The notes: generated by a model from the sequence alone, not told the origin. A stretch of 64,000 nt of DNA from Paulownia fortunei (GCA_019321725.1 CM033107.1:26155445-26219444), one strand, 5' to 3'; counted from the stretch's first letter, positions 52,960 to 64,000 are shown. Made by a program: numbers and translations.

Positions 52960-53531
52960 TCAAAGAGGAAGATCAAGGCCTTTCCCAACGTCCACCCCAA
53001 TTATCTGAAGTATTCCCTTGTTCAGAATCTGAAAAAAACAGAGGACTACAAGAAATCAGGCCCCTAAAAATGAAGTAATTAACAATTTTCAATCTCTTAA
53101 GACACTAAGAATAAAAATTGAAAAAAAGAAAGGTAATTGAAAAGACGGGGGCATGACAGTTCAAACCAATTCAACAATGAAAGTCCCGATGAGACCAATC
53201 ATACAAGCTCTGGAATTCCAAATTTCAGCCGTTCTTGTGAAGCCAAGAAACGGGGCCTGGAATTTTGGCTGTTCTTTAGGCAATTCCACCTGAAGTCATG
53301 ATAAAAAACAGAAATTGAAGTCCTCAACAAGCCAAATGGTAATCAGACTACGACATTTCAACGGAGATGGAGGGGAAAAAAAAATACTCCGGCAGGAAGC
53401 TTTGCGGCTTGAATCTTGAAATTGACCCGTTTGTGATTATGGAGAAGTGAAATGCTGTGGCGGGTTGGAGGGTTGATCATGGAAGCTCCAGCTGAAAGGA
53501 AAGGAGATGAAAATGCTTGTGAAGTTGCCAT
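52960..53531 (-). CDS. OHP1: One-helix protein OHP1 (LHC-like, chloroplast)
   Basis: Single-helix relative of light-harvesting proteins, acting with OHP2 and HCF244 in photosystem II reaction-centre assembly. Three exons: 53531-53388, 53289-53167, 53028-52960; 111 residues. The first exon encodes a Ser/Thr-rich plastid transit peptide (MATSQAFSSPFLSAGASM). The chlorophyll-binding helix is EIWNSRACMIGLIGTFIVEL, with the ExxNxR motif. The tail ILNKGILQIIGVDVGKGLDL is also conserved. Length agrees with the Arabidopsis protein (110). Introns are GT-AG and in phase 0. Confidence 0.94.
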
Positions 53532-55100
53532 TGCAAATGGTGGCCAAGAATCAGTAATCTCTATTCACCCACCTTATCTACATCTTCTATAATGGGGGGT
53601 TTGGGCATTTGGTGCACCACGGATTTTCACAATTTTGTGCCTCATATCAATTTGGGTCCCATATTGTTGAAGAGAAGTGCCAACTGCTTGACGTGGCAGC
53701 CCACACTACCCCAGGTCCTGATTGCCTTTTATTTTGATCTTTTTTCCTTTTGTTGGTTTTGAATTCAAAGTTGAAGGCATTGTCGTTGTATGCACATTAG
53801 GAATTTTTTATTTTTATTTGATTTTGTATTTTATATTATATTTTATAAATATATATCAGAGTTATTTAAGTTATATTAAATAAATATTTAAAAATTATTT
53901 TATACATTTGATGTTTACATGTGAAATGCTTTTAGGAAGATTTGAAGTGGTAAATAAAAAGTTAAACTTGTTATAAAATTATATGGACCAATTTTGGTTT
54001 GGAAAATGGACTAGACTTGCCCAACTTCTATTGTTTGTTTGTTGGACAAAAGTTTTCAATATTTTCATTTTATCATGTGGATATTTAAAATTTATATTTT
54101 TAAGATGTTATATCCATAAATAATATATTGGATATATAAATGATGAATAAATACTTATTTATAAAAAAATAGGACATTTATTCATTATCATACAAGTATA
54201 TAGTACATTGATTATGACATGGATATTGCCATCTTAAACTACCTAATATCGCTTACTTCGTCACAAATCAGAGGGCGATCTGGTAATTCTTAAACTTAAG
54301 AAATTCATGAATGTAACCTGCTTAACTCAGGTGTGGTTGAGTTAGCATGTGGCCTTTATTTCTTATGGGAGTGGGCTACAATCTTCATGATCCAATACTT
54401 CTAATTCTATTCAAATATGAAAATCTTGGAAATGTTAACAAACTTCTCCAACAATTTTTAATGAAAAAATAAAATAAAATAAAATAAAATAGAGGGACGG
54501 GACTTCAAATTTGTTCCGTTGTATGGAAGACCGAATGCCTAGTAGAGCCTGGAATTTATTTTTGGTCTCCATTTTGATTATAAAACATGAAAATTTTAAT
54601 TTGATTTAGCAATAGAGTTTAAAAAATATAGTTCGAAAAGAACAATAAAAAGAATTATTTATGCTTCTTAGATTGATCTATTGAAGCATATAATACATCG
54701 GATAATTTTTGGAGTATTTCCAGTGATTACTTTCAAATTATAATAGTTATTACATCATTTAGTGTCATTCCAATATATTTGAAATGGCAATAACAAATGG
54801 CTCATTATTTGAAAAATAATTAAATTGACTGATATGTTATGAATATCATAACATTAATGAACCTAAATTTGGTAAAATATAAATATATATAATACTCAAT
54901 CATGGTTGACTGGTCTCCTTTTTTTTTTTATGAGAAATAACAAATATATCGTTGAACTTATCCAATAATAATTAATCCAATGCATCCATCAATAACAAGA
55001 TAACAAGTACACATATGTGAGAAATAGTTACACATTCCTAACACAAAAAACAGAAGAATATTTTTTCAGGTCTAAGCCAAGATATGGATACAATCAAAGA
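53532..55100. promoter_or_regulatory. OHP1 promoter and spacer to the SINE
   Basis: A TGACGTGGCA element (53689-53698, ACGT core of the HY5/bZIP type) and a GATAAG I-box (read on the minus strand near 53571-53576) lie upstream of OHP1, as in light-induced photosynthetic genes. Beyond about 53750 the DNA is AT-rich with no gene. Confidence 0.5.
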
Positions 55101-55113
55101 AATAAGCCATATA

Positions 55114-55390
55114 TCTTGCCTGGTCATAGTTCAATCGACGGAACAATTGACTTTAACTTGCTTCCAACGATAGGGTGGGGTTCGAATTCTGATGAGAACC
55201 TGCAAATGCATTTCAGTATGGAACAATCACTGTACTGTCAGTGGAACCCTACGATTGAGATGTCTCGAACGATCACTGTGGGTTGGACTCTTTGTGCGCA
55301 GAAGTGTACAGTTCTTGTTAGGAACCTGAGTATTGATTGAGCTATATCATGCGATTTACCCCTCCTAGGTGTTAGGGACAGGTGTTTAGG
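55114..55390 (+). mobile_element. Second SINE copy, abutting the LTR element
   Basis: About 80% similar by eye to the element at 28217-28618, in inverted orientation. It has an A-box-like TAGTTCAATCGACGG (from 55127) and a B-box GGTTCGAATTC (55179-55189). The body matches through CCCCTCCTAGGTG and GTGTTTAG. Its tail is replaced by the LTR retrotransposon starting at 55401, so the retroelement appears to have inserted near the SINE end. No target-site duplication is visible. The ORF at 55017-55340 is this SINE, not a gene. Confidence 0.8.
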
Positions 55391-55400
55391 AGATCCATAC

Positions 55401-55825
55401 CGATGGATCATGAGCCCAAAATAAGCCCAAGAATCCAAGGTCTAAAATAGGCCCAAAAAGCTAATGCCCAAAATAGATCCAAAAAGCTAAGTTCAAGAGA
55501 TCCGTTTAGATTATGGGTCGGAATAAAGATTTGATCCAATAAAACAAACATAATAAAATAATTTGAAGAGATTTATATGATAAATTCAACCCAATGGGCC
55601 AAGAAGATCCATTTGGTGCATGCACCGCTCCACACAGGATTACATCCTCTGACCTTACAACTATAAATATCTCTTATTTCATAATTGAAAGGTATTGAGC
55701 GTCGGAGGGTTTTCGTCGGGCAACCCCTAATGTTAATTCGTGGCGCAGGTAGCAACCCACTAGTTTCGTGACCGACTAACACTCCAGTTCGCCCGATCCA
55801 TTACAAGGAGGTGATTTCCACATCA
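55401..55825 (+). repeat. 5' long terminal repeat
   Basis: 425 bases, with a TATA-like CTATAAATAT at 55661-55670. Compared with the 3' LTR it has many substitutions, an extra CCCAAAATAGATCCAAAAAG repeat, and lacks about 50 bases. Confidence 0.85.
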
Positions 55826-55828
55826 TTT

Positions 55829-55846
55829 TTGGCTCCGTCTGTGGGA
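55829..55846 (+). other. Probable primer-binding site
   Basis: TTGGCTCCGTCTGTGGG lies 3-4 bases after the 5' LTR, where a tRNA 3' end would anneal. I could not assign the tRNA with confidence. Confidence 0.55.
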
Positions 55847-55869
55847 AATTACTACCTAATCATTGAGAA

Positions 55870-57334
55870 ATGCAGACCAAATCTAGAGCAGTTCGAGAGG
55901 CTACCACCCAAGAAGATGCTCCACCAACTAGGAGAGCTCGAGGTTCTACAGATGACCCCCCAGCTGGGGACGCCCACAATGATGATGGCACTCGACAACC
56001 CCCCCCAACAATTATGAGAACCAACCTCCACCACGTCGAAGTGATCCAGGGATACGCGTCACTAAAGAGGCACTACGGAGGATAATTGAAAAAGCAAGTG
56101 TTAGGGCAGCTGCTGAAGTTGTGGCCCGATTTGCTGCAAATTATCACAGAAAATGTTCTCTAGTGACCCCCAAGGAAGCCGCACATACTCTCCCACCCCA
56201 GAGCGGGGCGATTCACGGCCTAAAGCTCCACAACGCAGGGTCTTTGAAGCGCGAGAAGAGATGAGCAATCGTGTCTCCCAACCAGAAGAAAGAGTTAAGC
56301 GATGAGGTGACGCCAATGCAACACACACTGTGTGCCAGACTCACCCACTAGGATTGCGCACCCACTACATGCAACCAACTCTTCTGCTCGGATCGTGTAC
56401 TTTCATAGAGGATGCCAACCAGCGAGTGTTTGTTCCCCCGAAGCTCAGCCCATTTTCTACAACCATCTTAGTGGAGTCCTTCCCCGCAGGGGTCAAGATA
56501 TCTAACTTAGCAGAGTATGATGGAACTGGTAATTCTCAAGAGCACCTCGATAAGTTTTATGCGAAGGTGGACCTATATGACTTGAGCGATACCACATACT
56601 GCAAAATCTTCAGAACTACATTAACCAAGCGAGCTCTGACTTGGTTCAATCAACTACATCAAAGAACAATTACCAGCTTGGAGCAACTTACACAGCGATT
56701 CCTCCATCGATTCTCCATTAATTGCAAGTATCCAAATATAGCTACATACCTATTCTCGATCGCCCAGAAGAAAAAAGAGTCCATCCGATACTATGTCCGA
56801 CGTTTCACGGAGGGTATCCACGAGGTCCCCTATATCAACCATGAGTTGCTGGCAGGGATAATGCAATAAAATCTACGCCATGGAAGGTTCAAGGAATCCA
56901 TAGCAAGAAGGCCTCTAGTGACACTAGAAAAATTATTGAAACGGGCGGAAAAGTATATCCGTATTGAGGAGACAACAAGAATGACTGCTCTTGGAAAGAA
57001 AAAGTACATGGAGGATGAAAAACCAGAGGGAAGGAAGCAACCTTCAACTACATAGACCCAACTTGCTTCCCTCAATACCCGACTATCAGAAGTTTTGGTG
57101 GTGGCCGAACAATAAGGCTTAATCCAACTACCTCGCCCATTGACAGACAACTATAAAAGAGCAAACTTTAACAAATATTGTCGTTTCCATAAGGATAGAA
57201 GGTATACTAGTGATGATTGTTTCAATCTAAAACAAGAGATTAAGAGGCTGATTCATAAATGCCACCTAACTGAGTTTGTAGGTAAGGCCCTCGATCACCA
57301 CCACGATCAGCGTCAACACGATGCTCCTAAGTAA
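55870..57334 (+). pseudogene. Degenerate retrotransposon gag gene
   Basis: Begins at ATG 55870 in one frame to 56085. A second frame carries the Retrotrans_gag-type domain (about 56470-56868), with the typical EYDGTGNSQEHLDKFYA and FLHRFS stretches. It meets an in-frame TAA at 56867, further stops near 57053, and then a zinc-knuckle-like CRFHKDRRYTSDDCF stretch near 57180. Several stops and a frame change mean it is not functional. Described only; no restored reading is given. Confidence 0.75.
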
Positions 57335-60300
57335 TGCACACAACCTAGAGAGCAAGATGAAGGAAGTTGCTAGAGCTACTTTACTTAAGATATTTCCAAC
57401 AAATTTCGCCCCTTTGAAGACTTATGTTATTTTTCATTAGACAACATGTTGTGCTTCTTTTTTAACATGAATGAATAAAAGCGACGAGTTTTTCACTTTG
57501 CTTGATGTCTCTTACATTGCACATACTTGATCTAGCTAAAAATGCCACCGATCCAAAAAGCCAATGGAGTTCTTGAGGGATAAATCATGAGCCTGGCCAG
57601 CTCGATCCCAAAACCTAAAAATCGACTCTCCTCAAGATCATAGGTAAAAACATAAATCTTTGGGATTTCCCGCTATTCTTTGAGGATAGCCAAAAGACTA
57701 ACCCTGGATGAACCTTGGGAATCCCTCGAGATAAATCTTTGGAGCCTGATTCTCTCATAAGTACTAAAATATCAAGTATGAAAGCAAAAGTAAAAATGAG
57801 CAAGTCTCAAAGCAACAAAGATAAACTCAACAACTACGACAAGAAACAAGCTGAATATGCATCTCATAAAAACAAGCCAAAGTCTCGCAACAAATAACAA
57901 AAGACTATCACTTGAACCTACCAGTAAATCCGCAACAATATCTAGAGTTGACAGTAAAATGTCCCTCTGGAGGACTCGTAATCCTATCACCCTCCCCTCA
58001 AAATTTGAAAACTGACCATCTAAAAGAAGCTCTCACATTGCTTCACCTAATTCTGGACCAAGTTCATAAGAAGGGGTCTCCTCCACTCCGCTGGATTCAC
58101 TAGAATCCATAGAGCTACCCCCTCACTCAACCATTCATCCCAAGATTCACCCTCGCAAATTGGAAGATTGAGAACACCTTTAATTATCTCACGAAGAGCT
58201 CCATCTAAATATTGAAGTTCGACAAAACCCCCTTCACTAGGAAATTGATGACGATGAGGCTCAAATAAAGATTCTCGACAAGGGATATCGAAACGTGACA
58301 TATGAATAGATGACACATGAATTGCACAATCGGATTACATCGCACAACGAATTACGAGCTGTCCATGGAAGAAGTGACCTGGTGGCTCACCGGAGATGCG
58401 AGCTGCCATGGCAGCTCGTGAAAAATGACACGTAGGCTGCTCGCCGTCCATGTGAGTTGCCAGCTCGGTGGACGAGCAAGTTGCAACTTACGTGTAGCAT
58501 GTCGGCGAGCTGTGGCTCGCAGCTCTGGGGTCGGCCGGGTCAGCGGAACTTATCTGTGGCGACGACGATGCATCACCTTGGATTATAGATGATTTTTCCT
58601 CTACATCACTCTTATTATCTACTCCTACCATTGACGTCTTTAAGGTGTTCGACATATTGACTCAAAGAAAAATAAACAAAACACAAGAAAAAAGATGGAG
58701 TGGAATACTTGAACAAAAAATAGATGGTGAAAAGATCAAAGTAAAGAAGAAGATCCCTAAATGCAAGTTCAAGTACCTTGAGAGCTCATGGTGTTGAAGA
58801 TGATTCTCTTGGAGATGACTTGACCTAAATAGAGAAAATTTGTGAAAATGAGGTAGTGAATTGCGACTATCTCTTTACAACAATGCAAGAGAGTCTACTT
58901 GAATGATTGATGAGTTATGACTCTTATCCACAACATATTAAAGGTTCCCAAGTTGCTCACCCCCAAGAGGAGCTTGTGCGCCATCGTGCTACCAGGAGAA
59001 CCTCGTGCACCATCACGCCCCCAAGAGGAGCTTGCGCTATTGCACCCACAGGAGCTCACGCTCATACCTTCAAGAAGTTATACCAGTCGAAAGGAGCTAC
59101 CGGCTCACAAATATGAGAAGTCATATCGACTTCCTCCATCATGAGAAGTATAAAGCAACAATCATTGCATAAAGTGGAAAAAAAAGGCTAAGTAGATGGA
59201 CTAAGTATAAGAAAGAGATAACAACTCACGTAGCCTAAGCCCCCTAAGGGGCTACAACCACGAGAACTGCAAAACGCAGCGACTACGTGGATTGGGACTA
59301 AGAGAAGATGAGCAACCTCGCTCGCGCATGAAGGAGGATCACTCCAAGTCAAAAAACATTCGAGGACAGCGAGCTCGACCTGGTCAGCTCGCATCGAGCA
59401 CAGGTCGAGCTCACGTCGAGCATGGCTAAAAAAAAAAAACCTTAGAAGAAGTATTAACACTAGCTGGCATGAAGAAGTTTCGCCAATAGAGAAGAATCCA
59501 TTTACTTAGAAGTCTTTTCAACACAGTTCGTCCTACCAAAGGACCTAGTGAATGTGTCTAGGGAGGAGCTCGCACACCTTCGCACCCTCACAAAAAGCTC
59601 ACACACTTTCTCGCCCAAAGAAGAGGTCTTGCATTGTTGTCCCCCAAGAGGACCTCGTGCACCTTCGGATCCCCAGAAATAGTGATCCTCTGATAGCAGT
59701 TCAACATGTTGCGCTCCAGCATCACCAACTACGTCACAGGCCAACGACCTTTGCTCATTGCCCTTTCGAGGGGAGAAGAAGACCCTTCCTCACTTGCGTC
59801 GACATACGTCAGTATCACATAAGTTAGTGTCACATCAATCATCACCACTCTCATCACCCCGAAGAGGTGGCATGCTCTTTCCAACAGAAGAGTATGAAGA
59901 GTCGGTCTATGAGAACTTGCGCAAATAAAAATGCATTAGATGCAAAAATGAAGTGAAAGCATTAAAAATGCTAAGTAGATCAACCATACATCCAACAAAG
60001 AAAAATGGCTAAATAATGTGAGTCCATCAATGCACAAACGTGTATCAATACCTTGACGACCATGATGCAACTACAAGTAGAGGCAAACACATCTGCCAAC
60101 CCAACTAGACCTAGAGATGGAGAAGCAATGACCTCGCTCTCAGACCCACTAGACTCTGGTGCGACGATGATAATGGCATGAAGACTTAATCTCCTTCACT
60201 CGACTTACTCCCACTATGGGGAAAAAAATAAATAGCATATATGACCATAAGCAAAAATTCCACTAAGTAATTGGACTTGACATGACCCCTCCAACCAATT

Positions 60301-60755
60301 CCCTAACTAGATAAAATGGTCCAACACAAAAGTGATGTAAAGATGACAATTAACAATTACAACACGCTCATACTATGCTTGACCTACGCATGTGTCATGC
60401 CCGACCTATGCTCGACAAGCTCGCATGATTTCTGTGCTCGACCTGCGTACCTGTCGTGCTCGATAAGCTCATATGACCTGCTCGCTCGACCAGAACACGT
60501 GCAACACACTCGACCTACACATTGCACTTGACCTGCCCTAAGATGCTCAGCCCAAGAGGTGATCTACCCCAAGTTATTCACCTCGACAAGGAATGCAACC
60601 CGAAACTACTCACCTCAAGAGATGATCTGCCCTAAGTTGCCCACCTTAAGAGGTGATATGCCCCAAGTTATTCATCTCAAAAGGTGACCACTCTAACGTT
60701 CTCTACTCTCGACCAACCTTCCCTACGTGAGGCTTGAGCGAGAGTGGGGGGCTTA
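57335..60755. repeat. Non-coding interior of the LTR element with GC-rich repeats
   Basis: More GC-rich than its surroundings. It holds imperfect short repeats: CTCGACCTGC-like units at 60370-60540 and GAGGTGATCTGCCC-like units at 60545-60700. Similar CCAAGAGGAGCT phrases lie at 58970-59040 and 59560-59660. A perfect 20-base palindrome lies at 58399-58418. ORFs in it lack known domains. Such repetitive 3' tracts are common in Tat/Ogre-like elements. Confidence 0.6.
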
Positions 60756-61227
60756 TGATGGGCCTTGAGCCCAAAATAGGCCCAAGAAGCTAAGGTCCAA
60801 AATAGGCCCAAAAAGCTAAGTTCAAGAGGTCCGTTTAGATTATGGGTCGGAACAAAGATTTTATCCAATAAAACAAACCCAATAAAATGATTTGAAGAGA
60901 TCCATATGATAAATTCAGTCCAATGGGCCAAGAAGATCCATTTGGTGCATGCATCGCTCCATACAGGATTACACCATCCGACCTTACAACTATAAATATC
61001 CCTCATTTCATAATTGAAAGGTATGTTTTTAATTAAGCATTAAGTACTCTCTGATTTCTACTTTAATCCACCTACGCCGCTTACTGACTTGAGTGTCGGA
61101 GGGTCTTCATCGGGCAACCCCGGCACCCCTAACGTTAATTCGTAACGCAGGTAGCAACCCACTAATTTTGTGACCGACTAGCGCTCCAGCTCGCCCGATC
61201 CATTACAAGGAGGTGATTTCCACGTCA
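60756..61227 (+). repeat. 3' long terminal repeat
   Basis: 472 bases starting TGATGGGCC and ending CACGTCA, with CTATAAATAT as in the 5' LTR. Contains about 50 bases (61021-61088, GTTTTTAATTAAGCATTAAG onward) missing from the 5' copy. Confidence 0.85.
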
Positions 61228-61605
61228 TATACTATTAATCTTTGATTCGGCATAATTAAATGACTGGTCTTATAATGATAATCTTCGCAAGTACTCAATG
61301 TTATGTTATACAAGTAAAAATAACAATCACAGACATTGGAATAATATGACAAATTCTGCTCTAAGACCAAAGGATGTAAACACAATCAGCTGTAGTAACA
61401 TAAGAAAAATTAACTCTGAAATATCATCACAGATAGCTATCCAATAAATCTTCCAAATCTTATACATAATTATTTTTATAAACCAATAAATTTTAGCCCT
61501 ACCCTTTTTCTTATGATTTCCTTTCCCCAAAATCATCTGTACATGATCCACACTAGAAATCCACCTGCATCACGGTGGCATTTCCTAAACTATTCACCCC
61601 TATAA
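61228..61605. other. 3' flank of the LTR element and PSI-like gene 3' UTR
   Basis: The retrotransposon ends about 380 bases from the stop codon of the PSI-like gene, so the insertion lies just downstream of its 3' UTR. No other feature seen. Confidence 0.5.
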
Positions 61606-62955
61606 TCATACACCTAATTGGCGATTTTCGAATCTAAAAATGCAACTCAATCCAACCAAGACCTCAGCAATGGCAGTTTCTGTCTTCTCTTTATCAGAGA
61701 AATGCAAGGTCTGCAACAAAAGCACAGAAGGCTTCGCATCAAATTTCAACTTCTCCAAACTCCTCTCCATCTGCCACTTCACTGTGTCATGCGCCATCGG
61801 TGCAAGCCACCCCATCATCTCTACCATGGCATCCCTCCACCCCTCCGCCAGGGATGCATCTTCTTCAGCGCATTTCATGTTCTTGCTCAGCTTTGTTCTC
61901 ACCAGAGCTTTCAGATTTTCCGGTAGCATTTGGTAAAATGACTCACGTTCATCATAGCTTACGGACACCGAGGAGTCCAGGTACTTCTCTGCCAATAGAA
62001 TCACATTGGCATAACGCAATGCCAGGCCAGAACCGCCGACAGTGGAGGGCCCTGCAGCATGGAACACCCTGTTGTTCTTCACAACCTTTTCTTCATCAGC
62101 TCCATAACCATCATCTTCATCAAAGAAGAGAACCGATTTTCGGCTGTAAAACCGGACCATAACAGGCTTCGATGTCGTTAAAAGAGGGCCCGAATGAGGA
62201 GCAATTTTTTCCTTAATTGGTTCAATAGGGGATATCTTTCCCTGCTGCCCGAAAACAACGCAAATCCTTGCATGTATAACGCATACAATTCTAGCCATCA
62301 GGTCAACACTTTTATCAAACGTTTTGCTCCAAAGTGAAATCTCTCTGTAATAGCGAACTTCCTTGCGCTGATTCTCGAGTTTCTGATTAGAAATATCGAA
62401 ATTCGCCTTCTGCATCTCTATCTGTCTGTACTTCCATTGCTTCAGCTTCCTCTCCGAAATCTCCAACTCCGTCAAAACCTCCAATGCTGCGTGCAAACAC
62501 GACGTGGCTGAGACTAATTTCTCTATTTTCCGCACTTTTTTTTCAGCCGCCCTCGACCCGTATTCCAGTTTACCAAAATCTATGTTCCCGAGTTTCAAAT
62601 CCGTGTAAACAAGATCAAACCGATTGAGCCCGAAATCATTGCATTTATTGCCTAACCGAGAAACAGCGGTGGCGGCACGATCAAGATCTTCAAGCCTTTC
62701 AGCACACGCGAGGCTCAAGAGAAACCCCTCATCCCTGGAATTCAAGAATGCAACTCCTTCGCATTTAATGATGTCATTTTTCAGCCTGGAAATTTCTTCA
62801 TCGGAGAGGGATTTGTATAGGGAGACTAATCTTGACATGGTTTTGGCAGTCTCGAAGGCCAGAATTCCTAAATTGGAGCCTTCTTTCTTTGTCTCGGCGG
62901 ACAGACGGCGGTGAGTGGGCTCCGGCAGCCTACCCAAGCTCTTGAATCCAACCAT
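61606..62955 (-). CDS. DUF3475/DUF668 protein, PSK-simulator (PSI)-like
   Basis: Plant-specific protein of 449 residues in one exon, ATG at 62955 (MVGFKSLGRLPEPTHR). The DUF3475 block is at about 30-90 (LGILAFETAKTMSRLVSLYK, then EGVAFLNSRDEGFLLSLACA). A helical, coiled-coil-prone middle follows (ERKLKQWKYRQIEMQKANFD region). DUF668 is at about 305-430 (GGSGLALRYANVILLAEKYL; GWLAPMAHDTVKWQMERS; LLLQTLHFSDKEKTE). PSI proteins are linked to growth and phytosulfokine-like phenotypes; several are N-myristoylated but this one lacks the Met-Gly start. Closest by layout to the shorter At5g51670-type members. The frame is open for another 330 bases upstream, but without an ATG. Confidence 0.93.
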   Translation of the reverse strand: MVGFKSLGRLPEPTHRRLSAETKKEGSNLGILAFETAKTMSRLVSLYKSLSDEEISRLKNDIIKCEGVAFLNSRDEGFLLSLACAERLEDLDRAATAVSRLGNKCNDFGLNRFDLVYTDLKLGNIDFGKLEYGSRAAEKKVRKIEKLVSATSCLHAALEVLTELEISERKLKQWKYRQIEMQKANFDISNQKLENQRKEVRYYREISLWSKTFDKSVDLMARIVCVIHARICVVFGQQGKISPIEPIKEKIAPHSGPLLTTSKPVMVRFYSRKSVLFFDEDDGYGADEEKVVKNNRVFHAAGPSTVGGSGLALRYANVILLAEKYLDSSVSVSYDERESFYQMLPENLKALVRTKLSKNMKCAEEDASLAEGWRDAMVEMMGWLAPMAHDTVKWQMERSLEKLKFDAKPSVLLLQTLHFSDKEKTETAIAEVLVGLSCIFRFENRQLGV

Positions 62956-64000
62956 TATTCTTTTTATCCGATGATGGTTAAAAGGTTTTAGAATGTAGGT
63001 TGTGGGGGCGAAATGGAGGATATTTAAGGAAGGGTTGGGGGTGGAAAGGAGGAACAGCTCGAAGGATTTTCCATTGGGGGATACGCGTTTGAAGTTTGGA
63101 CTTGCAGTAGAAGAAAGGAATTTGCTGATTTTGCAGCGAAGAAAATTGACAGGTTGGACCTGTTGTGAATTTTTGAAAGAATTTGGAGATGTGAAAGTGT
63201 TGAGATCTCTTAGAGTGTTGACCGTCACATCAGAGGAATTTATTCGAAATTTGATACTATGATTGGTGAGTGATGGGGAATTCAATGAAGTGTTTGACGA
63301 GTTCTTATTTCCTAAAGTTAGATGCCGAAGTTGTACAATATAATTACCTGTATAATTATTTTTGTCTGAATAAAAGATTTTTAATTAAAATTTAAAAATA
63401 TAATTTTAAACTATATATTCATATAATTTCTTGTCGTTAATTAATGTCATATCACTATTTTAAAATTAGAGAATTTTTTTTAAAAAAATATTATAATTTT
63501 GAAACGTAACCAAAAAAGAAAAAGGGTCCGATGAGTAATAAATTTACTTTTACTGGGTCGTTCAATCTATCAAAGTTAATAATGTGGTGGGGTCCGGAAA
63601 GTGTACCATCAATTTTCTTTTTGTTTCATTTTTTATATTTCAAATCTTGTTAAAAAATTCTATCTTTTATTATGCATACTAAATGTTTCCCATAGTCTTT
63701 TATCCCATAGTGTTAAATAAAGTTAAAAATTATTGACAGCACTATTAAAGATAAAACCCCCAAAAGAAAAAGTATTTCACAATGATAGAGAAACTTCTTT
63801 TACAATTTAGAATGAAAAGTGTTCTCCAACTATTTCATTCTCTTTGTTTTTGAATGTAAACTCTAATATTACTTGTAATTTTATATATAATATTTGTACA
63901 AAATAATTGGAGGAAATGACTGTTGGATCAATTCTCGATTTATTGGGATGGTGTCGATGTTATAGCTGGGCTTTGGGAGATGATAATGGATTTTTTATTT
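62956..64000. promoter_or_regulatory. Upstream region of the PSI-like gene
   Basis: The leader (62956 to about 63290) stays open in the coding frame and is relatively GC-rich. Beyond 63340 the DNA is AT-rich. No plus-strand gene is seen to the window end. Confidence 0.5.

Larger units (their letters stand above)
55401..61227 (+). mobile_element. Gag-only LTR retrotransposon (Ty3-like, degenerate), 5.8 kb
   Basis: Flanked by LTRs at 55401-55825 and 60756-61227, the latter starting TGATG and both ending in ...TCA. A possible 5-base target duplication is CATAC (55396-55400) and TATAC (61228-61232), with one mismatch. A TGGCTCCGTCTGTGGG stretch follows the 5' LTR, the typical primer-binding position, and a purine run (60741-60751) precedes the 3' LTR. 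A broken gag gene is the only recognisable coding part; I see no protease, reverse transcriptase or integrase. It fits a non-autonomous, LARD-like relative of Tat-type elements. Sequence decay and LTR differences suggest an old insertion. Confidence 0.85.

Noticed and set aside
55179..55189. Possible tRNA gene (B-box GGTTCGAATTC)
   Set aside because: No cloverleaf can be closed around it and the same body occurs in another dispersed copy; better read as a SINE head.
55017..55340. 107-residue ORF before the LTR element
   Set aside because: Its sequence is the second SINE copy, which is non-coding.
60370..60700. CRISPR-like array
   Set aside because: The repeats are imperfect, adjacent and inside a plant LTR element; spacers and regular spacing are absent.

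Overview
The window is nuclear DNA of a flowering plant, almost certainly a eudicot. Genes are spliced with GT-AG introns, intergenic DNA is very AT-rich, and the gene content is plant-only: GRAS factor, SMR inhibitor, FHY1/FHL, one-helix protein, lignin-type laccases. I could not identify the species.

Layout, left to right: the 3' part of an ORP3-type oxysterol-binding-protein-related gene (+); an intron-less LISCL-type GRAS regulator (+); a decayed At2g37660/At5g02240-type NAD(P)-binding gene (-); a seven-exon HAD hydrolase of the pyrimidine-5'-nucleotidase type (-); an 11 kb AT-rich tract with a near-perfect 1.92 kb tandem duplication and a SINE with an 18 bp target-site duplication; a tiny SIAMESE-related CDK inhibitor (+); FHL/FHY1, the phytochrome A shuttle partner (-); two laccases of the LAC12/LAC5 type in tandem (-), each with a miR397-like site; a divergent pair, FIP (thylakoid zinc-finger protein, -) and FES1 (Hsp70 exchange factor, +); a thaumatin-like protein (-); OHP1 (-); a second SINE copy abutting a 5.8 kb gag-only LTR retrotransposon; and an intron-less DUF3475/DUF668 (PSI-like) gene (-).

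The genes do not form one pathway. Several are light or plastid related (FHL, FIP, OHP1), two are cell-wall oxidases, and FES1 is a proteostasis factor with heat-shock-like elements beside its TATA box. From memory the gene order interleaves two duplicated Arabidopsis blocks (about At5g02100-02240 and At5g59420-59480), so the window may keep a pre-duplication order.

I found no previously undescribed multi-gene system. The points most worth checking are the half-decayed NAD(P)-binding gene, the SINE family, the nested retroelement, the large tandem duplication, the miR397 sites, a CACGCGC (FHY3/FAR1-type) site upstream of FHL, and heat-shock elements upstream of FES1.
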